Source: Flagellimonas nanhaiensis (lineage in GTDB: Bacteria > Bacteroidota > Bacteroidia > Flavobacteriales > Flavobacteriaceae). Taken from it: a stretch of 64,000 nucleotides of DNA. The notes beneath the pieces were generated by a model. That model did not search any database. It saw only the letters and a program-made list of their open reading frames with translations, and was not told the origin of the DNA. Shown piece after piece: positions 1-9,179 of the stretch; the stretch's first letter is position 1, and every line of letters starts with the position of its first letter. The DNA is taken from the NCBI RefSeq assembly GCF_003382275.1, contig NZ_QTJX01000004.1:1-64000 (forward strand), given 5' to 3'. The translations under genes were made by a program, and so were the position numbers.

Positions 1-78
1 CATTCCGAACAGGGAAGTTAAGCCCGTTTGCGCCGATGGTACTGCCACACCAGGTGGGAGAGTAGGTCGCCGCCTTCT
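1..78 (+). rRNA. rrf: 5S ribosomal RNA, 3' part
   Basis: The first bases carry the conserved 5S core (CCGAACAGGGAAGTTAAGC at 5-23) followed by GCGCCGATGGTACTGC and the GGGAGAGTAGGTCGCCGCC tail. The 5' portion lies before the window, so this is the end of an rRNA operon. The exact 3' end is approximate, because no 5' strand is visible to pair with it. A strong terminator follows at once. Confidence 0.93.
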
Positions 79-81
79 TTG

Positions 82-110
82 AAGGCCCCTCATTTGAGGG
101 GCCTTTTTTT
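82..110 (+). terminator. rRNA operon terminator
   Basis: A perfect 10-bp stem (AAGGCCCCTC, 82-91, with GAGGGGCCTT, 96-105) closes an ATTT loop and runs into a T tract to 110. It lies just after the 5S tail. Confidence 0.93.
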
Positions 111-193
111 ATGCCATAAATTCTACGGAGAAAAAATCCAATTATTTACCTTTTTCTGTAAGACATCTTTATAAATACCGTCATAGATACTTT

Positions 194-3100
194 ATGTTTA
201 CCGCAAAATCAACTATGAGGTTTTTCTTAGCACTATTTTGTTTTTTCTTCCATATCTATATTGGCAATGCTCAAATTACCACAGGTACCATTCAGGGAAA
301 AGTAATGGATGATGCAATGCAGCCTATACCCTTTGCTACGGTTGTAATAAAAGATGTTGAGACAAATTATACCTATGGAACAACTACTCAGGAGAACGGG
401 TTTTATGTTATTACTAATCTAGCGCCATCATCAACGTATAGAATTGAAGTATCATTCTTGGGTTTTCATACAGAAATCATTGAGAATATCTCGATAAAAC
501 TGGGTAGCACCACTAAGATGGACTTCGACTTAAAAGAGGAAAACCTTCAACTTGATGAAGTTGTAGTTACCTCAAATGGCAATGGAGTCAAGCGTGGGAA
601 TGAAGCTTTGTTGAACCAAGCTCAAATAGAGAGGACTCCAACAATTAACAGAAGTATTCAGGACCTTACCAAAAACCTGTCCGAAAACAACTTGAATTCC
701 TTTGCAGGAGCAAGTAATAGATTCAATAATCTCAACATTGATGGAATTGCCAACAACGATGTTATCGGTTTTCAAGAACCAGCAAGTGGAGCATCCGGAT
801 CCTCTGCAAATGGAACCCCGGGAAGTTTATCCAGATCACAACCTATCGGTTTGGGAGCCATCAAACAGCTATCGGTAAAACTTGCCCCTTTTGATGTAAG
901 CATAGGCAATTTTAATGGCGCGAACCTAAATATTGTAACTAAAAATGGTACAAATTCGTTCCAAGGAGAAGCATATGCGTATGGAAACAATCAAGCTTTG
1001 ATTGGAAAATATGCCCAAGGCCAAGAGCAAAATAGATCAAGTTTTTATGACATTCAATTTGGTTTTGGACTGGGAGATGCATTGATAAAGGATAAACTGT
1101 TTTACTATGTAAACTTTGAGCAAGCACTTTCTAATAGCCCGGTTTTGAATGCACCTGGCAGTGAAACTTCAAACATTCCTCTGGATGATATTGTAAGGAT
1201 TAGCGAGCATTTAATTCAGAATTACGATTACGACCCGGGTACTTTTACCAACGCTGATTTGGAAACATCCAGTACTAAATTATTTACTAGGTTGGATTTT
1301 AATATTTCCGATAAGCACAAACTTACAGTTCGCAATAACTACGTCAACAGTTTTGCGGACAACCTAGAATGGAACGCCAGTATTTTTAATTTTGGCAATC
1401 AAGGGTACCGCCATAACAGTATTGCAAATAGCTTGGCTTTAGAATTAAAATCAAACTTTAAGGACAACCTTGCCAATAACTTAACCTTGGGGTATAACAC
1501 TGTTAAGGAAGATCGGGATTTTGACGGACGTGTATTTCCCCATATTCAAATTGCCTCAAATTCTACCAATCGCATCTTTGCAGGTTCTTATCGTGAAGCA
1601 TCCGTGTACAGCACCGACTTCTCTACCCTACAGATTGCAGATAAGTTAACTTATGTAACTCCGAACCATGTATTTTCTTTTGGAGGTCTAGCGCAATTAC
1701 ACAACGTAGACTACGGGTTTTTATCAGCTTGGAATGGAAGGTGGGAATATAGATCTGTGGATGATTTCTTAAATGATAGACCACGAAGAGTCAGGGGTGT
1801 TTACAATATCAATAATAATGACTTTGATTTTGTTAGGAATAGACCTTCGGCCACGATTGGCGTTTTGGAGGCGGCCTTATACGTACAGGACAAATTTCGC
1901 CTAAACGATAATTTGTCAATTACCCTTGGTCTTCGTTTGGATGGACAATATCTAACCGAAGAATTGCCTATTTCGCAACAGGTGTCGGAAACACCTGAAT
2001 TTGCAAGATTTGATAATACTATTACCAAAAAGCCACAACTTAATCCAAGAATTGGTTTTGATTACAACTTGAACAGCAACATAAGCTTAAGTGGTGGCAC
2101 AGGATTGTTTTCTGGGAGATTGCCCTATTTATGGTTTGCGTACACTGAATACATTTCAGGTACTGAATACTTTAACATTGACCTAAGGCCGGAAGATGGT
2201 TTGGAATTGACCGAAAATTTAGTGGATCTTCGGGGACAACAACCCAATTTAACAGAAATAAATCTTATTGATATGGATTTTACCTTTCCTAGAGATTGGA
2301 AAACCAATATCGCGTTGGATGTACGTTTAGCCGATGATTTTCAAATTCATTTGGAAGGCACCTACACAGATGTGGTCAAAGGAATATTTTTTCAATCCAT
2401 TAATAGAAGGGATGAACTGGGAAGATTTGATGGTCCGGACAACAGAAGGTATTATCTTCAAACAGGAGATGCGATCAAAGTAAACCCAAACTTTACCAAT
2501 GTTTTTTTATTGACAAACACCAACAAAGGGTATCGCTATAATGCCTCACTGGGAGTTAGCAAGCGTTTTAAGAACCTGAGTTCGTATGTGGGATATACTT
2601 ATGGCAAAAGCAAGGATGTTTCAAGTACGGTAAGAAGTTCTCCTGCGGCAAATTTTGAATGGAATCAGGCTATCTTTGGGAATGAACCGGGACTTTCCTT
2701 TTCCAATTTTGACTTAAGACATAAAATTGTAGCAACTCAGACCTACAACCTTAATTTTAGTGAAAATGACAATTTGCAAGTTTCATTTCTCTACAATGGA
2801 CGATCAGGGAGCCCTTTTTCATTTATTTATCAAGGTGATTTGAATCGTGATGGCTCCTCAAGGAATGATCTTATTTATGTGCCAAGAAATCAAGATGAGA
2901 TTTCTTTGGTAGATATTACAGATGGCAACGGAAATGTTGTGGTATCCGCTGATACGCAATGGCAACAATTAAACTCTTTTATTCAACGCAATGACTACCT
3001 CAATAGCAGACGAGGGAATTACGTGGAGCGCAATGGTGCCAAAACACCTTGGAACCACGAATTGGATGCAAAATTTGAATATAGCAAGCGGTTGGGCGAT

Positions 3101-3343
3101 CAAAAAAGAATTACAATTTCACTGGATATGCTTAATGTTCTGAATTTTGTGAACAAGGATTGGGGCAGATTGGTCTTTGTGCCCAATGTGGTAAACTCCA
3201 GTTTTAGCATATTGAATTTTGTGGGTGTTGAAAATAACGTTCCGCAGTTTCAGTATAACATATCGGACGATGAGACTCCTTGGGTCGTGGACTTTCAAAA
3301 TTCCAGATGGCGTGCACAAGTAGGACTTAAATTTAGTTTTTAG
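194..3343 (+). CDS. TonB-dependent receptor, Oar-like
   Basis: Large outer-membrane beta-barrel expected to import a ligand with TonB energy, or to act in adhesion like Oar proteins. After a signal peptide (residues 1-27 ending NAQ) comes a carboxypeptidase-regulatory-like domain (about 29-115), then an LDEVVVTSN linker of the kind that precedes the plug, a degenerate plug (about 130-250, with GANLNIVTKNG), and a long barrel ending in aromatic F at the C-terminus (LKFSF). At 1049 aa it fits Oar-type receptors. No susD partner is adjacent, so a glycan substrate is not indicated; the ligand is unknown. A second ATG at 215 (MRFFLALF) gives a tidier signal peptide and may be the true start. Confidence 0.88.
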   Translation: MFTAKSTMRFFLALFCFFFHIYIGNAQITTGTIQGKVMDDAMQPIPFATVVIKDVETNYTYGTTTQENGFYVITNLAPSSTYRIEVSFLGFHTEIIENISIKLGSTTKMDFDLKEENLQLDEVVVTSNGNGVKRGNEALLNQAQIERTPTINRSIQDLTKNLSENNLNSFAGASNRFNNLNIDGIANNDVIGFQEPASGASGSSANGTPGSLSRSQPIGLGAIKQLSVKLAPFDVSIGNFNGANLNIVTKNGTNSFQGEAYAYGNNQALIGKYAQGQEQNRSSFYDIQFGFGLGDALIKDKLFYYVNFEQALSNSPVLNAPGSETSNIPLDDIVRISEHLIQNYDYDPGTFTNADLETSSTKLFTRLDFNISDKHKLTVRNNYVNSFADNLEWNASIFNFGNQGYRHNSIANSLALELKSNFKDNLANNLTLGYNTVKEDRDFDGRVFPHIQIASNSTNRIFAGSYREASVYSTDFSTLQIADKLTYVTPNHVFSFGGLAQLHNVDYGFLSAWNGRWEYRSVDDFLNDRPRRVRGVYNINNNDFDFVRNRPSATIGVLEAALYVQDKFRLNDNLSITLGLRLDGQYLTEELPISQQVSETPEFARFDNTITKKPQLNPRIGFDYNLNSNISLSGGTGLFSGRLPYLWFAYTEYISGTEYFNIDLRPEDGLELTENLVDLRGQQPNLTEINLIDMDFTFPRDWKTNIALDVRLADDFQIHLEGTYTDVVKGIFFQSINRRDELGRFDGPDNRRYYLQTGDAIKVNPNFTNVFLLTNTNKGYRYNASLGVSKRFKNLSSYVGYTYGKSKDVSSTVRSSPAANFEWNQAIFGNEPGLSFSNFDLRHKIVATQTYNLNFSENDNLQVSFLYNGRSGSPFSFIYQGDLNRDGSSRNDLIYVPRNQDEISLVDITDGNGNVVVSADTQWQQLNSFIQRNDYLNSRRGNYVERNGAKTPWNHELDAKFEYSKRLGDQKRITISLDMLNVLNFVNKDWGRLVFVPNVVNSSFSILNFVGVENNVPQFQYNISDDETPWVVDFQNSRWRAQVGLKFSF

Positions 3344-3413
3344 CACAAAATTAAATTCCGCTTCGGATGGAACCTTCTTTTCCATTCATGATATGTTTAG
3401 TACATTTAAGACT

Positions 3414-4754
3414 ATGAAAAAGTCAACACTCTTGTGGATTGTGCTGCTAGCATTTTCCCATACTATTCTGGCCCAAGAAAATTCAGTAAAAGCACTCGTT
3501 GGAGGAACCTTGATCGATGGTTTCGGTTCTGACCCTATTAAAAATAGTGTCATTATAATTGAAGGAGAACGAATAAAGGCGGTAGGAACCGTGGAAACCC
3601 TTGAAGTTCCTGCAAATGCTGAAATCATTTCCACCGAGGGGATGAGTGTGCTCCCAGGTTTATGGGATATGCATGTTCATACCATGATCAACGGACATGC
3701 GAATTATAGCTATTGGGACAAAACATATCCTCCTCTATTTGAAGATGTGATCATGCCTTCGTCCGCTCATCAACTATTAATGGCGGGGGTTACCAGCGCA
3801 AGAGATCTTGGCGCTCCGTTAAAGGAAAGTATTTCTGTACGGGATAGAATCAATAATGGGGAGATTCCAGGGGCGACACTCTATGTTTCTGGGCCTTTTA
3901 TACAACATAAACCTTATCCTGGAACCGAAGATTTTAGATGGGGTGTTACAAGTCCGGAGGACGGGAGAAAAAAGATTAGAAAACTGGCCAATGCTGGTGT
4001 GGATGTCATCAAACTGATTGACCATGATCAAATGACCATGGATGAATTGACCGTGGTTGTTGATGAGGCACATAAACATAACCTTAAGGTAGTGGCCCAT
4101 GGACACAGACCGGAGGAAATACGAAGAGGATTAAAAGTAGGGGTAGATTGTTTTGAACATACCGGGCTGTCCTCTGCACCGCAATATCCTGATGACGTTA
4201 TGGAAATGATAAAGGAACGCACTGCCCAGATGAACAAGGGCCCTTTATTTTGGTGCCCTACAGTAGAAGGACTTTATAATTATGAATATACTAGGGACAA
4301 TCCTGAAAAATTGGATAGCGATTCATGGCATTTAGGTTTACCAGATAGCATAATAACCGATATAAAAAATAGCTTTAAACATCCGGATAGGTTACCATAT
4401 TTTCAATTGACCCCTTCTCGGAAACCCACCTTACAGACTAAAATTCAGCAATTATTGGATGCTGGCGTAGTTTTGTTGATTGGCACAGATAGTGGAATTC
4501 CTATGAAATTTCATAGCCAGTCTACCTGGAACGAGCTGGATGTATGGGTCAATGAATTTGGGATAGACCCTATGTATGCCATTCGCTCGGCAACGTATTG
4601 GCCGGCTTTATGGACTGGCGTTGCAGATGAAGTGGGTACCATTACCCCTGGGAAATATGCTGATATTATTGCTGTGGATGGAGATGTTTTACGATATATC
4701 AGTTTGCTTCAGGATGTGGACATGGTCATAAAACATGGTAAACGCTACAAATAG
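3414..4754 (+). CDS. Secreted metal-dependent amidohydrolase
   Basis: Amidohydrolase-superfamily TIM-barrel hydrolase related to imidazolonepropionase and prolidase-like enzymes; the substrate cannot be read from sequence. From the chosen start, a signal peptide (1-20, ending ILAQ) is followed by the HxH metal pair in WDMHVHT (H87, H89), a lysine at VIK (K200), two more histidines (H229 in AHGH, H249 in FEHT) and the catalytic aspartate in IGTDSG (D359). This is the full metal-ligand set. An upstream in-frame ATG at 3393 would add seven residues before the signal peptide, so 3414 is preferred. The gene lies 70 bases after the receptor on the same strand and could be co-transcribed. Confidence 0.85.
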   Translation: MKKSTLLWIVLLAFSHTILAQENSVKALVGGTLIDGFGSDPIKNSVIIIEGERIKAVGTVETLEVPANAEIISTEGMSVLPGLWDMHVHTMINGHANYSYWDKTYPPLFEDVIMPSSAHQLLMAGVTSARDLGAPLKESISVRDRINNGEIPGATLYVSGPFIQHKPYPGTEDFRWGVTSPEDGRKKIRKLANAGVDVIKLIDHDQMTMDELTVVVDEAHKHNLKVVAHGHRPEEIRRGLKVGVDCFEHTGLSSAPQYPDDVMEMIKERTAQMNKGPLFWCPTVEGLYNYEYTRDNPEKLDSDSWHLGLPDSIITDIKNSFKHPDRLPYFQLTPSRKPTLQTKIQQLLDAGVVLLIGTDSGIPMKFHSQSTWNELDVWVNEFGIDPMYAIRSATYWPALWTGVADEVGTITPGKYADIIAVDGDVLRYISLLQDVDMVIKHGKRYK

Positions 4755-4760
4755 GTTGAC

Positions 4761-5399
4761 TTGACATTCAAATCTGAATCCATCTTATCGGAAGAAAAGT
4801 GGAATGCCTACTCCCATGCATTGGGGATAGTTTTGGCAGTTGCAGGTAGTGTTTTCTTTATAATCAACATATCTTCAGATATTCCTTTTTTATGGGGAAG
4901 TGTCTTGGTCTATTGCTTGTCACTGATACTGTTGTTTTCGGCTTCAACCATTTATCATTTTGTTGAAAACCCAAAGCTGAAGAAGAAGCTCCGTATTTTA
5001 GATCATATTAGTATTTACTACTTGATAGCAGGTACGTATACCCCCGTTTGTCTTACGGTTCTTATTGGTTCAAAAGGATGGTTGCTCTTTTACCTGGTTT
5101 GGGGCATAGCTCTATTTGGAACGATACTCAAACTTTTTTTTACTGGAAAATTTGAGGTGTTCTCCTTGGTACTTTATGGAGTAATGGGCTGGATTATCGT
5201 AATCGATTTGCCTTACTTACTTGAGAATATGTCATCCAAAGGACTGTTTTATCTTTCTTTAGGAGGTGCTTTTTATACCATCGGGATTCTATTTTATGCC
5301 ATAAAACGCATACCCTACAACCATTTAATATGGCATTTTTTTGTTCTGGGTGGGGCCATTAGTCATTGGTTTTTGGTTTTCCGGGTAGTGTCCAATTAA
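4761..5399 (+). CDS. Hemolysin III / PAQR-family membrane protein
   Basis: About 212 aa with seven predicted hydrophobic segments. It carries family landmarks: an N-terminal EEKWNAYSHALG, SASTIYHF in the second or third segment, LDHISIYYLIAGTYTP in the middle and HLIWHFFVLGGAISHW near the end. These histidine, serine and aspartate residues form the presumed metal-binding hydrolase site of the wider CREST superfamily. Despite the family name, haemolysis is not implied. No ATG precedes the conserved N-terminus, so a TTG start at 4761, six bases after the amidohydrolase stop, is the best choice and implies an operon. Confidence 0.85.
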   Translation: MTFKSESILSEEKWNAYSHALGIVLAVAGSVFFIINISSDIPFLWGSVLVYCLSLILLFSASTIYHFVENPKLKKKLRILDHISIYYLIAGTYTPVCLTVLIGSKGWLLFYLVWGIALFGTILKLFFTGKFEVFSLVLYGVMGWIIVIDLPYLLENMSSKGLFYLSLGGAFYTIGILFYAIKRIPYNHLIWHFFVLGGAISHWFLVFRVVSN

Positions 5400-5462
5400 A
5401 CCTTGAACAAAAAAGAGCGGTGTATCTCGTGATACCTGCTTGATAATCGTTTGGGTGGAATT

Positions 5463-6152
5463 CTATATAAAATAGGCAACTCCTACACCAAGAAGAATTA
5501 CAATAAGCTTTCTAAAATTAAAAGAATGTCCTTGGGAACTTTCAAACAAAATTATGGTGGAAATATGAAGAAACACTCCTATTGCAAGGGCATTTAAATA
5601 GTTTCCATACTCCGAAACCCAGGATGAATATGTAGCAACGTAGGTTCCTAGAGGAGTCATCAAAGAAAAAATAGATATAAAGAGTAGAATGGAAGCCATT
5701 CGCATTTTTGAATTCAACAAAAAGATACTAAGGATAATAGCCACGGGAACCTTATGAACAATGATTCCGTATAAAATAGGGCTGTTGCCCTCAATGGGAA
5801 CTCCCTCTACCAATGCGTGGATTGACAGACTCAGGAACAAAAGGATGGGAAATTCATTCTTTTCCCCATCAATATGCATATGACCGTGTTCAGCCCCTTT
5901 TGAGAAGAACTCAAGAAAAATCTGGAGCAATATTCCCGCCAGAATAAACAGGGCCATGGTTTTTGGATTTTCACCTTCGTATACTTCAGGGAGAAGCTCA
6001 AAAAAGGTAAGAGCCAACAAAAAAGCGCCGCTAAAGGCCAGCAAGAGCCTAATGTTCTTGTTGAACTTTGGTTTTACGGCCCAAGCAAAGCCAAAACTGG
6101 CCCAAACTGCTAACACGGGAATAATAAAAACAACAGCGAACGGAATATTCAT
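5463..6152 (-). CDS. ZIP family metal transporter
   Basis: Inner-membrane divalent-metal permease of 229 aa with about eight hydrophobic segments. A histidine-bearing loop (HGHMHIDGEK, near residue 90) precedes the TM4 motif SIHALVEG, which supplies the usual His and Glu ligands. The TM5 motif reads VHKVPVAI, so the second glutamate usual in bacterial HNIPEG-type motifs is valine here. That may change selectivity or leave a single metal site. The gene is divergent from the THUMP methyltransferase and shares its palindromic promoter. Its stop faces the hemolysin III gene across about 60 bases with no clear terminator. Confidence 0.85.
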   Translation of the reverse strand: MNIPFAVVFIIPVLAVWASFGFAWAVKPKFNKNIRLLLAFSGAFLLALTFFELLPEVYEGENPKTMALFILAGILLQIFLEFFSKGAEHGHMHIDGEKNEFPILLFLSLSIHALVEGVPIEGNSPILYGIIVHKVPVAIILSIFLLNSKMRMASILLFISIFSLMTPLGTYVATYSSWVSEYGNYLNALAIGVFLHISTIILFESSQGHSFNFRKLIVILLGVGVAYFI

Positions 6153-6167
6153 AAGTTGGGTTGAAGG

Positions 6168-6190
6168 GGCAAAAATAGCCTATTTTTGCC
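6168..6190. promoter_or_regulatory. Palindromic divergent promoter pair
   Basis: An 11-base arm (GGCAAAAATAG, 6168-6178), a single central C, and its exact complement (CTATTTTTGCC, 6180-6190) form a perfect inverted repeat. It contains TATTTTTG on each strand (minus at 6170-6177, plus at 6181-6188), matching the Bacteroidota -7 consensus TAnnTTTG. These are the likely -7 boxes of the ZIP gene and the methyltransferase gene, placed back to back. Confidence 0.7.
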
Positions 6191-6208
6191 GAAACGGATT
6201 ACGAAAAA

Positions 6209-7375
6209 ATGGCAGGAAACTTTAGAATGCTGGCTAAGACTTTATATGGTTTTGAACCTATTTTGGCCAAAGAACTTAGAAACCTTGGAGCGGGGAATGT
6301 GGAAGAGGGTATCCGAAATGTCACTTTTGATGGTGACTTGGGTTTTTTATACAAAGCCAATCTATGTTTGAGAACCGCTTTAAAGGTATTGCGACCTATC
6401 GGAAAGTTCAAGGTTTTTGACCAGACGGATCTATACAAAAGGGTTTATGCGATTGATTGGCCCAGTTATTTTGATGTGGACAAGACTTTTGCCATTGATA
6501 CCACGATTAATTCGGAGGTGTTCAATAATTCCATGTTTGTATCCCAAAAAGCGAAGGATGCTTTGGTGGACAAGTTCAGGGCAGCCTTGCGTAAGCGCCC
6601 CAACGTTAACTCTCAGAATCCCGATGTTCGAATCAACATCCACCTGCAGGGAAATACATGTACAATTTCTTTGGATAGTTCTGGAAATTCCTTGCACCAG
6701 AGAGGGTATCGTATAGCGACAAATATTGCCCCAATCAATGAAGTTTTGGCGGCCGGACTGCTTGTTATGAGTGGTTGGGATGGACAGCAGGATTTCTTGG
6801 ACCCTATGTGTGGTAGCGGTACGTTCCTTATTGAAGCCGGTATGATTGCCTGCAATGTTCCGGCCAATATAAACCGGACGTCGTTTACATTTATGAACTG
6901 GAAAGATTATGATGAAGAATTACATGGAAAGATTGTTGAGGCCAGTTTGAACAAGACAAGGGAATTTCACCATAAGATTATAGGGTACGATAAGGCCCCT
7001 TCAGCAGTAAGAAAGGCTCAGGAAAATGTGGAAAACGCTAATCTTTCCGAATACATCACAATAGAGAGAAAAGACTTTTTTAGAACCGAGAAGCCTGTAG
7101 ATGCTCCATTACATATGGTATTCAACCCACCATACGGGGAACGGTTACCGATTGCGGCAGAGGAATTTTATGGAAAGATCGGGGATACTTTAAAGCAAGG
7201 CTATCCAGACACCCAGGCCTGGATGATTACTTCAAATTTAGAGGCCCTTAAAAGTGTAGGTTTAAGACCATCACGAAAAATCAAGACCTTCAATGGAAGG
7301 CTTGAATCTAGATTGGTCCATTATGAAATGTATTCGGGGAGCAAAAAAGCTAAAAATAAGGAGGTAAGAAATTGA
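6209..7375 (+). CDS. THUMP domain RNA methyltransferase (RlmL N-half-like)
   Basis: SAM-dependent N2-guanine methyltransferase of the RlmL/YcbY N-terminal type, expected to modify 23S rRNA. It has an N-terminal ferredoxin-like and THUMP region (about 1-160), then a Rossmann domain with SAM motif DPMCGSGTFLIEA (near 197) and the amino-methylating signature NPPYGERL (near 308). At 388 aa it lacks the RlmK half found fused in gamma-proteobacteria. The C-terminus is lysine-rich. The start lies about 20 bases after the -7 box at 6181-6188. Confidence 0.9.
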   Translation: MAGNFRMLAKTLYGFEPILAKELRNLGAGNVEEGIRNVTFDGDLGFLYKANLCLRTALKVLRPIGKFKVFDQTDLYKRVYAIDWPSYFDVDKTFAIDTTINSEVFNNSMFVSQKAKDALVDKFRAALRKRPNVNSQNPDVRINIHLQGNTCTISLDSSGNSLHQRGYRIATNIAPINEVLAAGLLVMSGWDGQQDFLDPMCGSGTFLIEAGMIACNVPANINRTSFTFMNWKDYDEELHGKIVEASLNKTREFHHKIIGYDKAPSAVRKAQENVENANLSEYITIERKDFFRTEKPVDAPLHMVFNPPYGERLPIAAEEFYGKIGDTLKQGYPDTQAWMITSNLEALKSVGLRPSRKIKTFNGRLESRLVHYEMYSGSKKAKNKEVRN

Positions 7376-7503
7376 TCTATAATTTTACGTTAAATTAAAA
7401 TTTAGTTAACTTTACCGTAAGATTAAGTGTTGGCTTGTACTTGTTATAAGCTAATAATAGCTCAAAAGCAGCTTGGACTACTCAACTAACTCAACTTTTT
7501 AAC

Positions 7504-7532
7504 GAAAAGGGCCTTTTTTTAAAGGCCTTTTT
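7504..7532. terminator. Bidirectional terminator
   Basis: An A-rich, T-flanked hairpin (AAAAGG-GCCTTT-TTTT-AAAGGC-CTTTT) lies between the convergent methyltransferase and VOC genes. Both arms carry A or T runs, so it can serve both strands. Confidence 0.75.
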
Positions 7533-7873
7533 TATTTATCGGACCATACGGCCAGCTCATTTCCAGAGGGGTCTGTAAAGTGAAATCTTCGTCCACCAGG
7601 AAAGGAAAATATCTCTTTGGAAATTGTACCTCCTGCTTGAAGGATTTGTTCTTGCAAAACAGGCAAATCTTCATGGTAAAGTACAATCAGGGCGCCGTTG
7701 ACAATAATCTCTTCACTTAGCTCAAATCCACCTTCCAGACCACTCTTGGAAAAAGCAGTATAAGTTGGGCCGTAATCCTTAAATTCCCAACCAAAAAGAC
7801 TTGAATAAAAGTCTTTGATTTTATCTAGGTTGCTTGCCTTGAACTCCACATAGTTGATCAATGTATTTCCCAT
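7532..7873 (-). CDS. VOC family (glyoxalase-like) protein
   Basis: A 113-aa vicinal-oxygen-chelate domain protein. It has the paired beta-alpha-beta-beta-beta layout: NYVEFKASNLDKIKDFYSSLFGW at the start and GRRHFTDPSGNELAVW-like sequence at the end (HFTDPSGNELAVW). The family covers lyases, dioxygenases and drug-binding proteins; the substrate here is unknown. It is the last gene of the rlmD operon, 21 bases after the DUF6048 gene. Confidence 0.85.
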   Translation of the reverse strand: MGNTLINYVEFKASNLDKIKDFYSSLFGWEFKDYGPTYTAFSKSGLEGGFELSEEIIVNGALIVLYHEDLPVLQEQILQAGGTISKEIFSFPGGRRFHFTDPSGNELAVWSDK

Positions 7874-7894
7874 GAGTTTGATTTTTTGGTCCGA

Positions 7895-8653
7895 TTACTC
7901 TGATTGCTCAGGTTTTTTCTTGTTTGATTTTTTATAGAAGGGAATCAAATACGAAATGGTGTAGTTGTAGCTCACCCCAAAATTGCTTCCATCGGTTACC
8001 TTATTGAATCCAGGTATCCATAGATTGGGAAAACGTTCATCCTCCTTGTTGGTTATCAGAAAGCCCAAACGGGCGCTCATACCAATATAAATATTGGCAA
8101 AAAGTTCTGCTTTAATTCCAACAACCATCTCAAGCCAAGAAGCATTAAGTCCGCTAAACTCCTCTCCAGTTTGTGCTCCAGCTAAGAACTCATCAGGATT
8201 AAAAAAACGATCACCGTTGTAAATGTTGTAGTTGTTCAGGGTCTGGCTAAAACTGGCAATGGCATATCTTCCTCCAAGCGTAATGGCATTGTTCATACCA
8301 AACCAGTTTTCGTACGTGTTCAAGTCCACTCCTGCTTTGATATAGCTTCCCGATGTTTTAAAATTGTACAGCAGGGTGCCACCAAGGTCTTCGGTCTGAG
8401 TTTTTTCTTCGTTTCCAATTTCCGCCGCCAAATACAATTTCTGGGTCAACCTATAGTCACCAACAAGTTCTAGACCGGTATAATCCTCATCAATAAAGGA
8501 AAATACCAAACGACTAATATCTGCACCGACCCTAAGCCCGTACTCTTGTTTATACTCCACCGTATCCTTAGGTTGAAGGTCGATGGGCTCACTTTGCGCA
8601 CATACCAAAATGGGAAAGAGAGCGATAATGAGGCTAGTGAAATATCTTGACAT
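7895..8653 (-). CDS. DUF6048 family outer-membrane protein
   Basis: About 252 aa, with a signal peptide starting MSRYFTSLIIALF and ending VCAQ. The rest alternates polar and aromatic residues in amphipathic strands (LRVGADISRL, LYLAAEIGNE, YIKAGVDLNTYENWFGM, YNYTISYLIPFYKK), as in a small beta-barrel. I recognise it as DUF6048, which in Flavobacteriia usually accompanies DUF6452 and rlmD as here. An in-frame ATG further upstream (8716) would add 21 non-signal residues and overlap the DUF6452 gene more deeply, so 8653 is preferred; even so the two reading frames overlap by 20 bases. Function unknown. Confidence 0.75.
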   Translation of the reverse strand: MSRYFTSLIIALFPILVCAQSEPIDLQPKDTVEYKQEYGLRVGADISRLVFSFIDEDYTGLELVGDYRLTQKLYLAAEIGNEEKTQTEDLGGTLLYNFKTSGSYIKAGVDLNTYENWFGMNNAITLGGRYAIASFSQTLNNYNIYNGDRFFNPDEFLAGAQTGEEFSGLNASWLEMVVGIKAELFANIYIGMSARLGFLITNKEDERFPNLWIPGFNKVTDGSNFGVSYNYTISYLIPFYKKSNKKKPEQSE

Positions 8654-9152
8654 GGATGTTATCGGTGTTTTCAATGGTTTGTTGAACAATTCTAATATCT
8701 TGAATCCAATTTTCACTGTTGTCGGGTAACGTCAAATTGAGGTTGTCATAGTTAATTACAAAACCGCAAGCTCTGGAGATAAACTCCTCTCTGGTTTCAT
8801 AGGAAATGGTCAATACGTCTAAATTTCCCGTTTCATCACCAGTGGTTTCGTCGTCTGCAGAATCAGAAATAAACTCATAGGTGGTACTGTTGCCATCTAT
8901 CCGCAAGGGAATGAGAAGAGAATCTGGTGAATTGGACCTATCGGCAAAAGAGGTACTGGAAAAAATACTGTCAATATCTACAGCTCTTATTCTGAGAGAT
9001 GATACGGACTTAAATTCCGTGGTATCTTCTACATCGTAGAAACCAATTATTAATTGTGGAGTATCACCATCTACACAGATATCGTCTTTTTCGCATGAAG
9101 AGGCATAAATTAGTAGTAATAGGATGAGAAAGATAGGGAGCGTTTTCTTCAT
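8634..9152 (-). CDS. DUF6452 family lipoprotein
   Basis: A 172-aa lipoprotein with signal MKKTLPIFLILLLLIYASSC; the lipid-modified cysteine is residue 20. A short conserved stretch (CVDGDTPQLIIGFYD) follows, then a beta-rich domain. This matches DUF6452, an uncharacterised Bacteroidota family found with DUF6048. Its 3' end overlaps the DUF6048 start, suggesting coupled translation. A joint role at the outer membrane with DUF6048 (lipoprotein plus barrel) is inference. Confidence 0.78.
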   Translation of the reverse strand: MKKTLPIFLILLLLIYASSCEKDDICVDGDTPQLIIGFYDVEDTTEFKSVSSLRIRAVDIDSIFSSTSFADRSNSPDSLLIPLRIDGNSTTYEFISDSADDETTGDETGNLDVLTISYETREEFISRACGFVINYDNLNLTLPDNSENWIQDIRIVQQTIENTDNIHVKIFH

Positions 9153-9179
9153 TTTGGTTTAAGCAAATTTCATCAAGAA

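Noticed and set aside
4751..4790. An ATG start for the hemolysin III protein
   Set aside because: No in-frame ATG exists before the conserved EEKWNAYSHALG segment; TTG 4761 is the only good choice.
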